NCBI GenBank assembly: GCA_964612975.1
Contig: CAZTGC010000002.1
Coordinates: 152,946-216,945, forward strand
Reading direction: 5' to 3'
Length of the DNA stretch: 64,000 nt
Source of the DNA: NZ13-RE01 sp964612975
Lineage (GTDB): Bacteria; Dictyoglomota; Dictyoglomia; Dictyoglomales; Dictyoglomaceae
A program made the translations under genes and the position numbers. Each line of letters starts with the position of its first letter. The first letter of the stretch is position 1. Below are positions 26,877-35,203 of this stretch, piece after piece. The notes beneath the pieces are model-generated. The model did no database searches. It was given only the letters and a program-made list of their open reading frames with translations, and had not been told where the DNA came from.

Positions 26877-28430
26877 ATGAATAAGGTTTATTTTAATTTG
26901 GTTTTACATTCTCATCTTCCCTTTGTTAAGAAGGCTGGGAGATGGCCCTTTGGAGAAGAATGGTTTTTCGAAGCAATGTTGGAAACTTATATCCCCCTTT
27001 CAATAATTTTTTATAATCTTAAAGAGAAAGGAATAGATTGGCATATAACCCTTAGCGTTACGCCAGTTCTTGCTGAGCAACTGTCTGACGCTTATATGAT
27101 TTATGAAGCAGAAAAATATATCGAAGAGAAAATATATTTAGCGGAGAAGGATTATTATGAGCTTAACAAAGAAGGAAAAGAAGAAGCTCAACTGGCACTA
27201 TTCTATAAAAATCTTTATAAGAATACACTAAATTTTTTTAGAAATAAGTTTTCGAGGAATCTTTTAAAGTTTTGGACAGAATTACAAAGGGATGGAAATT
27301 TAGAGGTTTTAACAAGCTCTGCAACCCATGCCTATCTTCCATTATTGGGGAAAAATTCTTCTATTTATGCTCAATTAAGTATAGGTAAGGAATCTTATAT
27401 GAAACATTTTGGAGAAAGACCCTTTGGTATTTGGCTTCCTGAATGTGCCTATAAACCTGGTCTTGAAAAATTTTTATCGAATTTAGATTTTAAATACTTT
27501 TTTGTTGATACCCATTCAATATTAGGGGGAGAATCCTTAGGATATCCTGATCTCAAAGTTTCTAAAGATAGGAGATTAATTTTAGAACCCTATTATGTAA
27601 ATGAAAGTGAGGTAATAGTATTTGGAAGACATGAAAGAACCAGTATGCAAGTTTGGTCTGCAGAGTGGGGTTATCCAGGAGATGGAGTATATAGAGAGTT
27701 TCATAAAAAGGCAGAAACTTCAGGTCTCCAATATTGGAGAATTGTATCAAAAAATTTGGATTTAAGTAAAAAGAAAATCTATGAGCCAGAAATTGCGAGA
27801 AATAGGGCACTGGAACATGCAAGCCATTTTGTTAGTCTTTTAGAAGAAGAGGGAAAGGGTAATAAAGGGATAATTACAGCAATGTATGATACAGAGCTTT
27901 TTGGACATTGGTGGTTTGAAGGACTAGCCTTTTTAGAAAGAGTATATGAACTCATTAATGAAAGTAGTTTTGTAGAGAGCATTTCTCCAAGTATATATCT
28001 TAATAACTTTAATCCAGAGGAAAGGATATTTCTTCCCGAGTCCTCCTGGGGGAGAGGGGGAAAACATGAAGTATGGTTAAACAAGGATACTGAAGAGCTT
28101 TGGGAAAAAATATATTCTGTAGAAGATATAATGGAAGAAGTTGTTATGGATGAAGTCTCTTCGTTATGGAAGGAAAAGATTTTGAAGCAAATGGCAAGAG
28201 AAAAATTGCTTTTAGAAAGTAGTGATTGGCCTTTCCTGATTAGCACAAATCAGGCTCGAGACTATGGGTATAAAAGATTTTATCAGCATTTTGAATTTTT
28301 TCAAAAACTCTACGACCTTTTAAAAATAAAGGAACCATCAGTAGAAGATTTTAGTTTCTTAAAAAAATTAGAAGAGATAGATTCTTTATTTCCAAATATA
28401 GATTATAAAATATTCCGTAAGGAAGGATAA
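26877..28430 (+). CDS. GH57 1,4-alpha-glucan branching enzyme
   Basis: Makes alpha-1,6 branches in glycogen by moving short alpha-1,4 chains. The start is ATG 26877 behind GGGAGGGG; the frame extends upstream to 26754 but would cross a terminator and the preceding gene. At 517 residues it has the size of GH57 branching enzymes. Motifs are LHSHLPFV near the start, the nucleophile Glu189 in GIWLPECAY and the acid Asp338 in YDTELFGHWWFEG. The helical C-terminal region with a Trp-rich stretch (WGRGGKHEVWLN) fits this subgroup. It is followed 2 bp later by another GH57 gene. Confidence 0.9.
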   Translation: MNKVYFNLVLHSHLPFVKKAGRWPFGEEWFFEAMLETYIPLSIIFYNLKEKGIDWHITLSVTPVLAEQLSDAYMIYEAEKYIEEKIYLAEKDYYELNKEGKEEAQLALFYKNLYKNTLNFFRNKFSRNLLKFWTELQRDGNLEVLTSSATHAYLPLLGKNSSIYAQLSIGKESYMKHFGERPFGIWLPECAYKPGLEKFLSNLDFKYFFVDTHSILGGESLGYPDLKVSKDRRLILEPYYVNESEVIVFGRHERTSMQVWSAEWGYPGDGVYREFHKKAETSGLQYWRIVSKNLDLSKKKIYEPEIARNRALEHASHFVSLLEEEGKGNKGIITAMYDTELFGHWWFEGLAFLERVYELINESSFVESISPSIYLNNFNPEERIFLPESSWGRGGKHEVWLNKDTEELWEKIYSVEDIMEEVVMDEVSSLWKEKILKQMAREKLLLESSDWPFLISTNQARDYGYKRFYQHFEFFQKLYDLLKIKEPSVEDFSFLKKLEEIDSLFPNIDYKIFRKEG

Positions 28431-28432
28431 TA

Positions 28433-30544
28433 ATGAAAGGTAAAATTGTTTTTTCCTTAGGATTCCATAATCACCAACCCATAGGAAATTTTGATTTCAT
28501 TATAGAGAAAGCATATAAGCTATCCTATAAACCTCTAATTGAATTTTTCTTAAAAAATTCAGATTTTTCTTTTAGTATTCATTTTTCTGGTTTTCTTTTA
28601 CAGTGGCTTGAAAAAAATCATCCCGAATATTTTAAAATTTTAAAAATAATTTCTGATAGAGGACAAATGGAAATATTTTCTGGGGGATTTTATGAGCCTA
28701 TACTGCCCATGATCCCTGACGAAGATAAAATATTGCAAATTAAAAAATTAAATAAATATATCTGGAATAAATTTGGACAAAGACCAAAGGGAATTTGGCT
28801 TGCAGAAAGAGTTTGGGAACCCCATCTTGTCAAATTCTTAGCTGAGGCAGAAATTGAATATATTGTAGTTGATGATACTCATTTTCTTTTTACAGGATTA
28901 AGACCCGAAGATCTTTTTAACTATTTTATTATGGAAGAACAGGGATATATTATTAAGGTTTTTCCTATTAGTATGAAACTTAGATATCTTGTGCCCTTTC
29001 ATGAACCCCAGGAGACAATAGATTATTTTAAAAATTGCTCTACTTATGAAAATGTTAATATTGCAGTTTTGTTTGATGATGGAGAAAAGTTTGGTCTTTG
29101 GCCCGATACTTATGAAACAGTCTATGAAAAGAGATGGTTAGAAAGATTTTGGGAAGCTTTGAAAGAGAATTCTTCTTTTATAGAAATAATGAATTATAGG
29201 GAATATATTAAGAAATTTCCTCCCGCTGGAAGGATTTATTTACCTACTGCTTCTTATAGGGAGATGATGGAATGGGCGCTTTACCCTACTGCTCAAAAGG
29301 TCTTGGAGGAATTGGTGGAAGAAATAAAAAAGGAGGGAAAATGGGAAAGATATTCTCCCTTTATTAAAGGGGGATTTTGGAGAAATTTTTTGACAAAATA
29401 TGATGAAGCAAACCATATTCATAAAAGGATGTTATATGTGAGGGAAAAGATAAAAAATATATCCATGAAAAGCAAATATAAGGATCTTGCTTTAGAAGAA
29501 ATATGGCAGGCACAGGCTAATGATGCTTATTGGCATGGTATTTTTGGTGGTCTCTATCTTCCCCATTTAAGATCTGCATTATATTCCCATATAATTAAAG
29601 GAGAAAATTATTTAGATAGGATTTATAAGAAAAATAATATAACTTTAAAATTCCTTGATTTTGATTGCGATGGCCAGGAGGAAATAATTGTAGAATCAAG
29701 GAATTTTAATTTATATTTTGCTCCCCATTTTGGTGCTGGACTTTTAGAATGGGATTTTAAACCTATCTCCTTTAATCTTACCGATATTTTAACAAGAAGA
29801 GTGGAGGCTTATCATGAAAGGCTTTTTTCTATAAAAGAAAATGTAGGGGAAGGAAAGACTATCCATGAGAGATGGGCAGTTAAAGAAAAAGGTTTAGAAA
29901 ATCTACTTTTTTGTGATAAACATAGAAGATTTTCCTTTAAGGAATATTTTTTTAAAGAAACTCCTTCTATAGAGGAACTTTATCAAGGTAAAGATAATTC
30001 TTGGTTTGATTCTTTAGGCTTTTCCTTCAATTGGAAAAAAACAAAACTAAGGGATAATTTATTACTAAGTTTTACTGGAGAAAATTATTATTTTAAGCTG
30101 GAAAAGGATTTTGTGATTTACAAATATGAGCCAAAGATTGAGGTAATTTATAAAATACAAAATATCTCCGCGGAAGAAATTTCCTTTGTTTTTGCATGGG
30201 AAGTTCTTTTTAATTTCTTGGCTCCAGAGCATGATGATTATTATCTTTATATTACCAATACCCCTTGGAAATCTTTTCTTAGATCCTTGGGAATTGAGGA
30301 AATAGATAGTTGGGGGATAAAAACTCCTTTTATTAACTTAATTTGTGAGATTAATGAGAAGGTTAAATGGTATAGATATCCTATAGAGACCATATCTTTA
30401 TCTGAAGAGGGTTTTGAGAGAGTTTATCAGGGGAGTGCTTTTCTCCATTCTTATAATGTAAATCTTAAATCCAAAGGGAAATGGATCACAAAAATAATTT
30501 TTTATATAGATTCTGATTTTAAAGCTTCTAATAATTTATCATGA
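28433..30544 (+). CDS. amyA: GH57 alpha-amylase / 4-alpha-glucanotransferase (AmyA type)
   Basis: A 703-residue cytoplasmic glucan enzyme without a signal peptide. The N-terminal GH57 barrel opens with LGFHNHQPIGNFDF. The nucleophile is Glu125 (WLAERVWEP) and the acid is at Asp215/Asp216 (LFDDGEKFGLWP). The middle helical part contains QANDAYWHGIFGGLYLPHLR, and a C-terminal beta-rich domain follows (about 410-703). It resembles Dictyoglomus AmyA and archaeal 4-alpha-glucanotransferases, so transglycosylation may be the true activity. The 3' end overlaps the convergent inositol-phosphatase gene by 43 bp. Confidence 0.9.
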   Translation: MKGKIVFSLGFHNHQPIGNFDFIIEKAYKLSYKPLIEFFLKNSDFSFSIHFSGFLLQWLEKNHPEYFKILKIISDRGQMEIFSGGFYEPILPMIPDEDKILQIKKLNKYIWNKFGQRPKGIWLAERVWEPHLVKFLAEAEIEYIVVDDTHFLFTGLRPEDLFNYFIMEEQGYIIKVFPISMKLRYLVPFHEPQETIDYFKNCSTYENVNIAVLFDDGEKFGLWPDTYETVYEKRWLERFWEALKENSSFIEIMNYREYIKKFPPAGRIYLPTASYREMMEWALYPTAQKVLEELVEEIKKEGKWERYSPFIKGGFWRNFLTKYDEANHIHKRMLYVREKIKNISMKSKYKDLALEEIWQAQANDAYWHGIFGGLYLPHLRSALYSHIIKGENYLDRIYKKNNITLKFLDFDCDGQEEIIVESRNFNLYFAPHFGAGLLEWDFKPISFNLTDILTRRVEAYHERLFSIKENVGEGKTIHERWAVKEKGLENLLFCDKHRRFSFKEYFFKETPSIEELYQGKDNSWFDSLGFSFNWKKTKLRDNLLLSFTGENYYFKLEKDFVIYKYEPKIEVIYKIQNISAEEISFVFAWEVLFNFLAPEHDDYYLYITNTPWKSFLRSLGIEEIDSWGIKTPFINLICEINEKVKWYRYPIETISLSEEGFERVYQGSAFLHSYNVNLKSKGKWITKIIFYIDSDFKASNNLS

Positions 30545-31278
30545 ATTGAATTGTTTGAAGCAACAATACTTGATTCTTTAAGAGAAATTATATTGTTATC
30601 AAAATCTGTTACCTTTCCTCCTCCTTCTTCTACCAGAAGAACTCCTGCAGAAAAATCCCAAATATTTAATTTTTTACACCAATATCCATCTAATCTACCA
30701 CAAGATACATATGCTAATTCTAATGCTGCAGATCCTATTCTTCTTACCCCATGACTTCTTCTTGAAAGATTTATAAAGGAAATAAAGTTTTTTTCATCAA
30801 GGGTTAAGTCATAAGGAAGACCAAAGGCTAAAAGAGAATCTTGAATTTCTTTAACCTTAGAAACTCTTATTCTTTTTCCATTTAAAAAAGCTCCCTTTCC
30901 CTTTATAGCAGAAAAAAGTTCATCTCTTATAGGATCATATACTACCCCTAAAATAATACTATTTATCTTTTTTAAAGCAATACTTACTGAAAAATATGGA
31001 TTATTATGGGCATAGTTTGTTGTCCCATCCAAGGGATCTATTATCCATTGATATAGGGATTCTTTTTTAATATTTCCCTTCTCTTCGGATAATATGGAGT
31101 GGTTAGGAAAATTTTTACTAATTAATTCAATAATTTTTTCTTCGGAAAGTCTATCTGCATTTGTTATTAGATTAGAAATACTCTTAAATTTAATATCCTT
31201 TTCATCATAAAAGTATCTCAGAAGGATTTTTCCTGCTTCTTTTGCAATATTTTTAGCAATAATTAAAATTTCTTCCAT
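30502..31278 (-). CDS. Inositol monophosphatase family phosphatase
   Basis: A 258-residue Mg2+-dependent sugar phosphatase. Metal-binding motifs are SEEKGN (motif 1 Glu), WIIDPLDGTTNYAH (motif 2) and NIWDFSAGVLLVEEGGG (motif 3). Substrates in this family include myo-inositol-1-phosphate, fructose-1,6-bisphosphate and NADP; they cannot be told apart here. An AGGAGG ribosome site precedes ATG 31278. It is convergent with the GH57 gene and diverges from the Clp gene across a 72-bp gap. Confidence 0.9.
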   Translation of the reverse strand: MEEILIIAKNIAKEAGKILLRYFYDEKDIKFKSISNLITNADRLSEEKIIELISKNFPNHSILSEEKGNIKKESLYQWIIDPLDGTTNYAHNNPYFSVSIALKKINSIILGVVYDPIRDELFSAIKGKGAFLNGKRIRVSKVKEIQDSLLAFGLPYDLTLDEKNFISFINLSRRSHGVRRIGSAALELAYVSCGRLDGYWCKKLNIWDFSAGVLLVEEGGGKVTDFDNNIISLKESSIVASNNSIHDKLLEALKSESI

Positions 31279-31315
31279 AGTTTCCTCCTTGATTTCTAAA
31301 GTGGAAATCTTTTTA

Positions 31316-31324
31316 TGATATAAT
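31316..31324 (+). promoter_or_regulatory. Extended -10 promoter element before the Clp ATPase gene
   Basis: TGaTATAAT at 31316-31324, with no convincing -35 hexamer. GGGAGGTG (31338-31345) sits five bases before ATG 31351. No CIRCE element or CtsR-type direct repeat is visible in this 72-bp gap. Confidence 0.55.
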
Positions 31325-31350
31325 TACTATAATAATTGGGAGGTGAAAAA

Positions 31351-34041
31351 ATGTCAAAGAAGATATGTGATAGATGTGGTCAAAGACCTGTAACAATTAG
31401 AGTCTCTATTATAAAAAGTGGGAAAAAACAAACTCTTGATCTCTGTGAGGTTTGCTATGCTAAATATAAACAAAAGGAGAGAAATTTTTCTCCCTTAGAG
31501 TCCCTTTTCTGGGGAGATTTCTTTAAAGATTTTTTTGGGGAAGGATTTGAGCCCTTTGAGAGGGAAAGATTTGATAGGGAAGCGATAGATATTTATATTT
31601 ATCTTAGCGAAGGAGCTAAGGAGTATTTACAAAAAGCAGGAAGAAAGGCTATCGAATTTGGAAAGTCAGAGGTAGATACAGAACATCTTTTATATGCATT
31701 AACTGAAAATGAAATTGTTCAAGAGGTCTTAAAATATTTTAATATACCCCATCAAGATCTAAGGGGATATATAGAATATAATGCTCCAAGGGGAACTTTT
31801 AAGGCTCCTCAGAGAGAAAGTATAGAAATGGAAGTTTCTCCTCGATTAAAGAGTGCTTTAGAAAGATCCTTTTGGGCATCTCGAGACTTAGGTCATAACT
31901 ATATTGGTCCTGAGCATCTATTAATTGGTCTCTCTGAAGAACCAGATGGATTAGCATATGATATTTTAAGAAAATTTGGGCTAAACCCTGAGGATTTAAG
32001 AAAAGCAGTAATTGATGTAGTAGGTAGAGGAAAGGAAGAGGAAAGACTGAGACCTTCTGTAATGACCCCAACTCTTGATAAATATTCAAGGGATCTGACA
32101 GAGCTTGCAAGACAGGGCAAATTAGATCCTGTTATTGGTAGGGCAAAAGAGATTGAGACAATAATTGAAATTCTCGCAAGGAGAAAGAAAAATAATCCAG
32201 TACTTATTGGAGAGCCAGGGGTAGGAAAAACTGCTATAGTTGAGGGATTAGCTCAAAGAATTGTGAAGGGAGAGGTTCCTGAGGTCTTAAGAAACAAGAG
32301 ATTGATTGAATTAAATGTGAATTCTTTAATTTCAGGAACAAAATATAGAGGGGAGTTTGAAGAAAGGGTTAAGCAAATATTGGACGAGATTACAGCAAAT
32401 CAAGATAGATTGATAATATTTATAGATGAGATTCATACTATTGTAGGGGCAGGATCGGCAGGAGAAAGTTCTATGGATCTTGCCAATGTATTTAAGCCTG
32501 CTTTAGCACGGGGAGAACTTCATCTTATAGGTGCTACCACTTTGAACGAATATCAGAAATATATTGAAAAAGATGCTGCTTTAGAAAGAAGATTCCAACC
32601 TGTATTTATCTCAGAGCCTACTGTAGAACAAACTATAAATATATTAAGGGGATTAAGGGATAGATTTGAAGCTCATCATAAGGTTAGGATTACCGATGAG
32701 GCTTTAGTCACTTCAGCTGTTTTATCTGATAGGTATGTTACTAATAGATATCTTCCAGATAAAGCAATAGATCTTATTGATCAAGCCTGTGCTAAGGTTC
32801 GTATAAGTTTAACATCTCGCCCCTCAGAGATTCATGAAATGGAATCTAAACTAAAACAGTTGAGGAGAGAACAGGAATATGTAACTTCAAGAAAACAATT
32901 TGATAAAGCTAAAGAGTTAGAAGAACAAATTAAAAAATTAGAGGAGGAACTAAGAAAGGCTGAGGAGAATTGGAAGAGATTAGTGTCCTCAGAATCTGCA
33001 GAGGTTAAGGCAAAACACATTGCGGAGATAATTTCTACGTTAACAGGAATTCCTGTTTCTGAATTATCTACTGATGAAAGGGAAAGATTATTAAGATTAG
33101 AAGAGAAACTTCATGAAAGAGTAGTAGCTCAAGAGGAAGCAGTAAGAGCAGTTGCAAATGCTATAAGATTATCCCGAGCTGGATTAAGGGATGGGAATCG
33201 TCCTATTGCTACTTTTCTATTTTTAGGTCCCACAGGAGTTGGGAAGACAGAATTAGCAAAAGCCCTTGCATGGTCAATATTTGGAGATGAAGATGCAGTT
33301 ATCAGAATTGATATGAGTGAATATATGGAGAAACATACTGTTTCAAGACTTATTGGGGCTCCACCAGGATATGTGGGATATGAAGAAGGGGGTCAATTAA
33401 CAGAAAAGGTAAGGAGAAGACCATACAGTGTTATTCTATTAGACGAGATTGAAAAGGCTCATCCTGATGTTCATAATATCTTACTTCAGGTTTTTGATGA
33501 TGGAAGGCTTACCGATGGTAAGGGGAGAACTGTAGATTTTACAAATACAATAATTATAGCAACAAGTAATATAGGATCTGATATAATCCAATATAATCTC
33601 ACTGCTCCTGAAAAGGAAAAGTTAACCTATGAACACTTAAAAGAGAAATTAATGGGCCTCTTAAGAAAATATTTTAGACCTGAGTTTCTAAACAGGATAG
33701 ATGAAATTATAGTATTTCATGCTTTAACTCAAGATCAAATTAGGGAAATTGTAAAACTACAGTTAGAGAGGGTAAGAAGGGTAGCAAAGGGACAAGGTAT
33801 AGAATTGAATTTTGATGATTCTATTGTTTTTTACCTTGCTAAAGTTGGATATCAGCCTGAATTTGGAGCAAGAGAACTTAAAAGGAAGCTAAGAAATGAG
33901 TTAGAAATAAAGCTTGCTGAAGCAATGTTAAAAGGAGAGATATCCGAAGGAGATAAGATTTTAGTAACCTACGATGAAGAGGTAAAATGTGTAAAATTTG
34001 AGAAGATTAAAGAGGAAGAAGAAATAGAAACTAAATCTTAG
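31351..34041 (+). CDS. Zinc-finger Clp AAA+ ATPase (ClpE/ClpC-like)
   Basis: A two-ring AAA+ unfoldase of 896 residues. The start is ATG 31351 (TTG 31336 is within the ribosome site). It opens with a treble-clef zinc finger like that of ClpE and McsA (CDRCGQRP ... CEVCYAKY). A Clp N domain (about 75-225, TEHLLYALTENE and GPEHLLIGLSEE) comes next. AAA-1 has GEPGVGKTAIVEGLA, and a short UVR-type coiled coil (RKQFDKAKELEEQIKKLEEE) separates it from AAA-2 with GPTGVGKTELAKALA. The loop after TSNIGSDIIQ lacks a Val/Leu-Gly-Phe ClpP-docking motif, so partnership with ClpP is doubtful. Confidence 0.9.
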   Translation: MSKKICDRCGQRPVTIRVSIIKSGKKQTLDLCEVCYAKYKQKERNFSPLESLFWGDFFKDFFGEGFEPFERERFDREAIDIYIYLSEGAKEYLQKAGRKAIEFGKSEVDTEHLLYALTENEIVQEVLKYFNIPHQDLRGYIEYNAPRGTFKAPQRESIEMEVSPRLKSALERSFWASRDLGHNYIGPEHLLIGLSEEPDGLAYDILRKFGLNPEDLRKAVIDVVGRGKEEERLRPSVMTPTLDKYSRDLTELARQGKLDPVIGRAKEIETIIEILARRKKNNPVLIGEPGVGKTAIVEGLAQRIVKGEVPEVLRNKRLIELNVNSLISGTKYRGEFEERVKQILDEITANQDRLIIFIDEIHTIVGAGSAGESSMDLANVFKPALARGELHLIGATTLNEYQKYIEKDAALERRFQPVFISEPTVEQTINILRGLRDRFEAHHKVRITDEALVTSAVLSDRYVTNRYLPDKAIDLIDQACAKVRISLTSRPSEIHEMESKLKQLRREQEYVTSRKQFDKAKELEEQIKKLEEELRKAEENWKRLVSSESAEVKAKHIAEIISTLTGIPVSELSTDERERLLRLEEKLHERVVAQEEAVRAVANAIRLSRAGLRDGNRPIATFLFLGPTGVGKTELAKALAWSIFGDEDAVIRIDMSEYMEKHTVSRLIGAPPGYVGYEEGGQLTEKVRRRPYSVILLDEIEKAHPDVHNILLQVFDDGRLTDGKGRTVDFTNTIIIATSNIGSDIIQYNLTAPEKEKLTYEHLKEKLMGLLRKYFRPEFLNRIDEIIVFHALTQDQIREIVKLQLERVRRVAKGQGIELNFDDSIVFYLAKVGYQPEFGARELKRKLRNELEIKLAEAMLKGEISEGDKILVTYDEEVKCVKFEKIKEEEEIETKS

Positions 34042-34056
34042 AAGGGAGGAAGTATT

Positions 34057-34539
34057 ATGGAGTTTCAGATAGTTGAGATTGAGAAGCCTGCTGAGGCTAA
34101 TCTTATTTTAGGACAAGCTCATTTTATAAAGACTGTAGAAGATATTTATGAGGCAATTGTAAGCTCAGTTCCCGGCGCAAAGTTTGGATTAGCCTTTTGT
34201 GAAGCCTCTGGACCTGCCTTAATCAGGCATATAGGAACAGATATGGAATTAGAGGATTTAGCGGTAAAGAATTTGCAAAAAATAGGAGCAGGGCACTCCT
34301 TTTTAATTTTTTTAAGAAATCTCTATCCTATTAATGTTTTGAATGCAATAAAACATGTTTCAGAGGTGGTAAATATTTTTGCTGCAACTGCAAATCCCTT
34401 AAAAGTGATAATAGTGGAAGAAGGTGAGGGGAGGGGAATAATAGGTGTAATTGATGGTGTAAAGCCTAAAGGAGTGGAAGAAGAAAAGGATATTGCTTAT
34501 AGAAAGGAGTTTTTAAGGAAAATAGGTTATAAATTATAA
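34057..34539 (+). CDS. Adenosine-specific kinase family protein (DUF355)
   Basis: A compact 160-residue protein found mainly in archaea and thermophilic bacteria; a Pyrobaculum homologue was reported as adenosine-specific. Conserved stretches are ILGQAHFIKTVEDIYEAI, GAKFGLAFCEASGPALIRH, GAGHSFLIFLRNLYPINVL and CAT-type NIFAATANPL. A strong GAAGGGAGG site precedes ATG 34057, 15 bp after the Clp gene, so the two are co-transcribed. The family name rests on few experiments, so the activity should be taken as provisional. Confidence 0.85.
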   Translation: MEFQIVEIEKPAEANLILGQAHFIKTVEDIYEAIVSSVPGAKFGLAFCEASGPALIRHIGTDMELEDLAVKNLQKIGAGHSFLIFLRNLYPINVLNAIKHVSEVVNIFAATANPLKVIIVEEGEGRGIIGVIDGVKPKGVEEEKDIAYRKEFLRKIGYKL

Positions 34540-34552
34540 TTTGGAGGAGAAA

Positions 34553-35203
34553 ATGGATATTATTACCATATCCCGTCAATATGGAAGTAAGGGAGATGAG
34601 ATTGCAGAGAAATTGGCAAAGGACTTAAATTATAGATATTTTGATAAATTCCTTATGGCAGAAATTGCTATTTCTTCTGGGCTTTCAGAGGCAGAAGTTA
34701 TTGATTTTAACGAAGAAAATTATAAAGTTAAGGGATTTTTTGAGCAATTATTCAAAAAAAGAGAGCCTATAGCGAAGATCACTGTAAAAGAGAAGAATGA
34801 TAGAACTGGTGGTACAAGTATTACAACAAAGACCTTTGACGAAGAAGGTTGTCTTTTGTTTGTTCAGGCTGTTATAAGGAAGCTTAAAGATTGGGGAAAT
34901 GTGGTTATAGTAGGAAGAGGTGCACAAGTTCTTTTAAGGGATATACCTCAGGTTTTACATGTAAGAATTATTGCTCCTTTAGAGGCTAGGGTTAAGAATA
35001 TTGTAGAAGAAAGAAATCTTCGAAGAGAAGAAGCATTAAGAGTGATTTTGGAGAAGGATAAGTCTGCTGAAGAATATTTAAGAAGATTTTATAATGTGAA
35101 TTGGAATAATCCAGAGTTATACCATTTGGTATTAAATACTGGATTTTTATCCTTGGAACAGGGGGTGGAAATAATTAAAAATGCGCTAAAAGTAATAGTT
35201 TAA
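34553..35203 (+). CDS. Cytidylate kinase-like family protein
   Basis: A 216-residue P-loop protein. It begins ITISRQYGSKGDEIAEKLAKD, the shortened phosphate loop typical of this family, and continues with YRYFDKFLMAEIA and VVIVGRGAQVLLRD. The C-terminal lid region has RRFYNVNW. True cytidylate kinase (Cmk) has a different layout, so the substrate is unknown. ATG 34553 lies behind GGAGGAGA; TTG 34541 is inside that site and was not used. It overlaps the next, convergent gene by 4 bp. Confidence 0.82.
   Translation: MDIITISRQYGSKGDEIAEKLAKDLNYRYFDKFLMAEIAISSGLSEAEVIDFNEENYKVKGFFEQLFKKREPIAKITVKEKNDRTGGTSITTKTFDEEGCLLFVQAVIRKLKDWGNVVIVGRGAQVLLRDIPQVLHVRIIAPLEARVKNIVEERNLRREEALRVILEKDKSAEEYLRRFYNVNWNNPELYHLVLNTGFLSLEQGVEIIKNALKVIV

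Noticed and set aside
31279..31350. CIRCE or CtsR operator upstream of the Clp gene
   Set aside because: No matching inverted or direct repeat could be found in the 72-bp gap.
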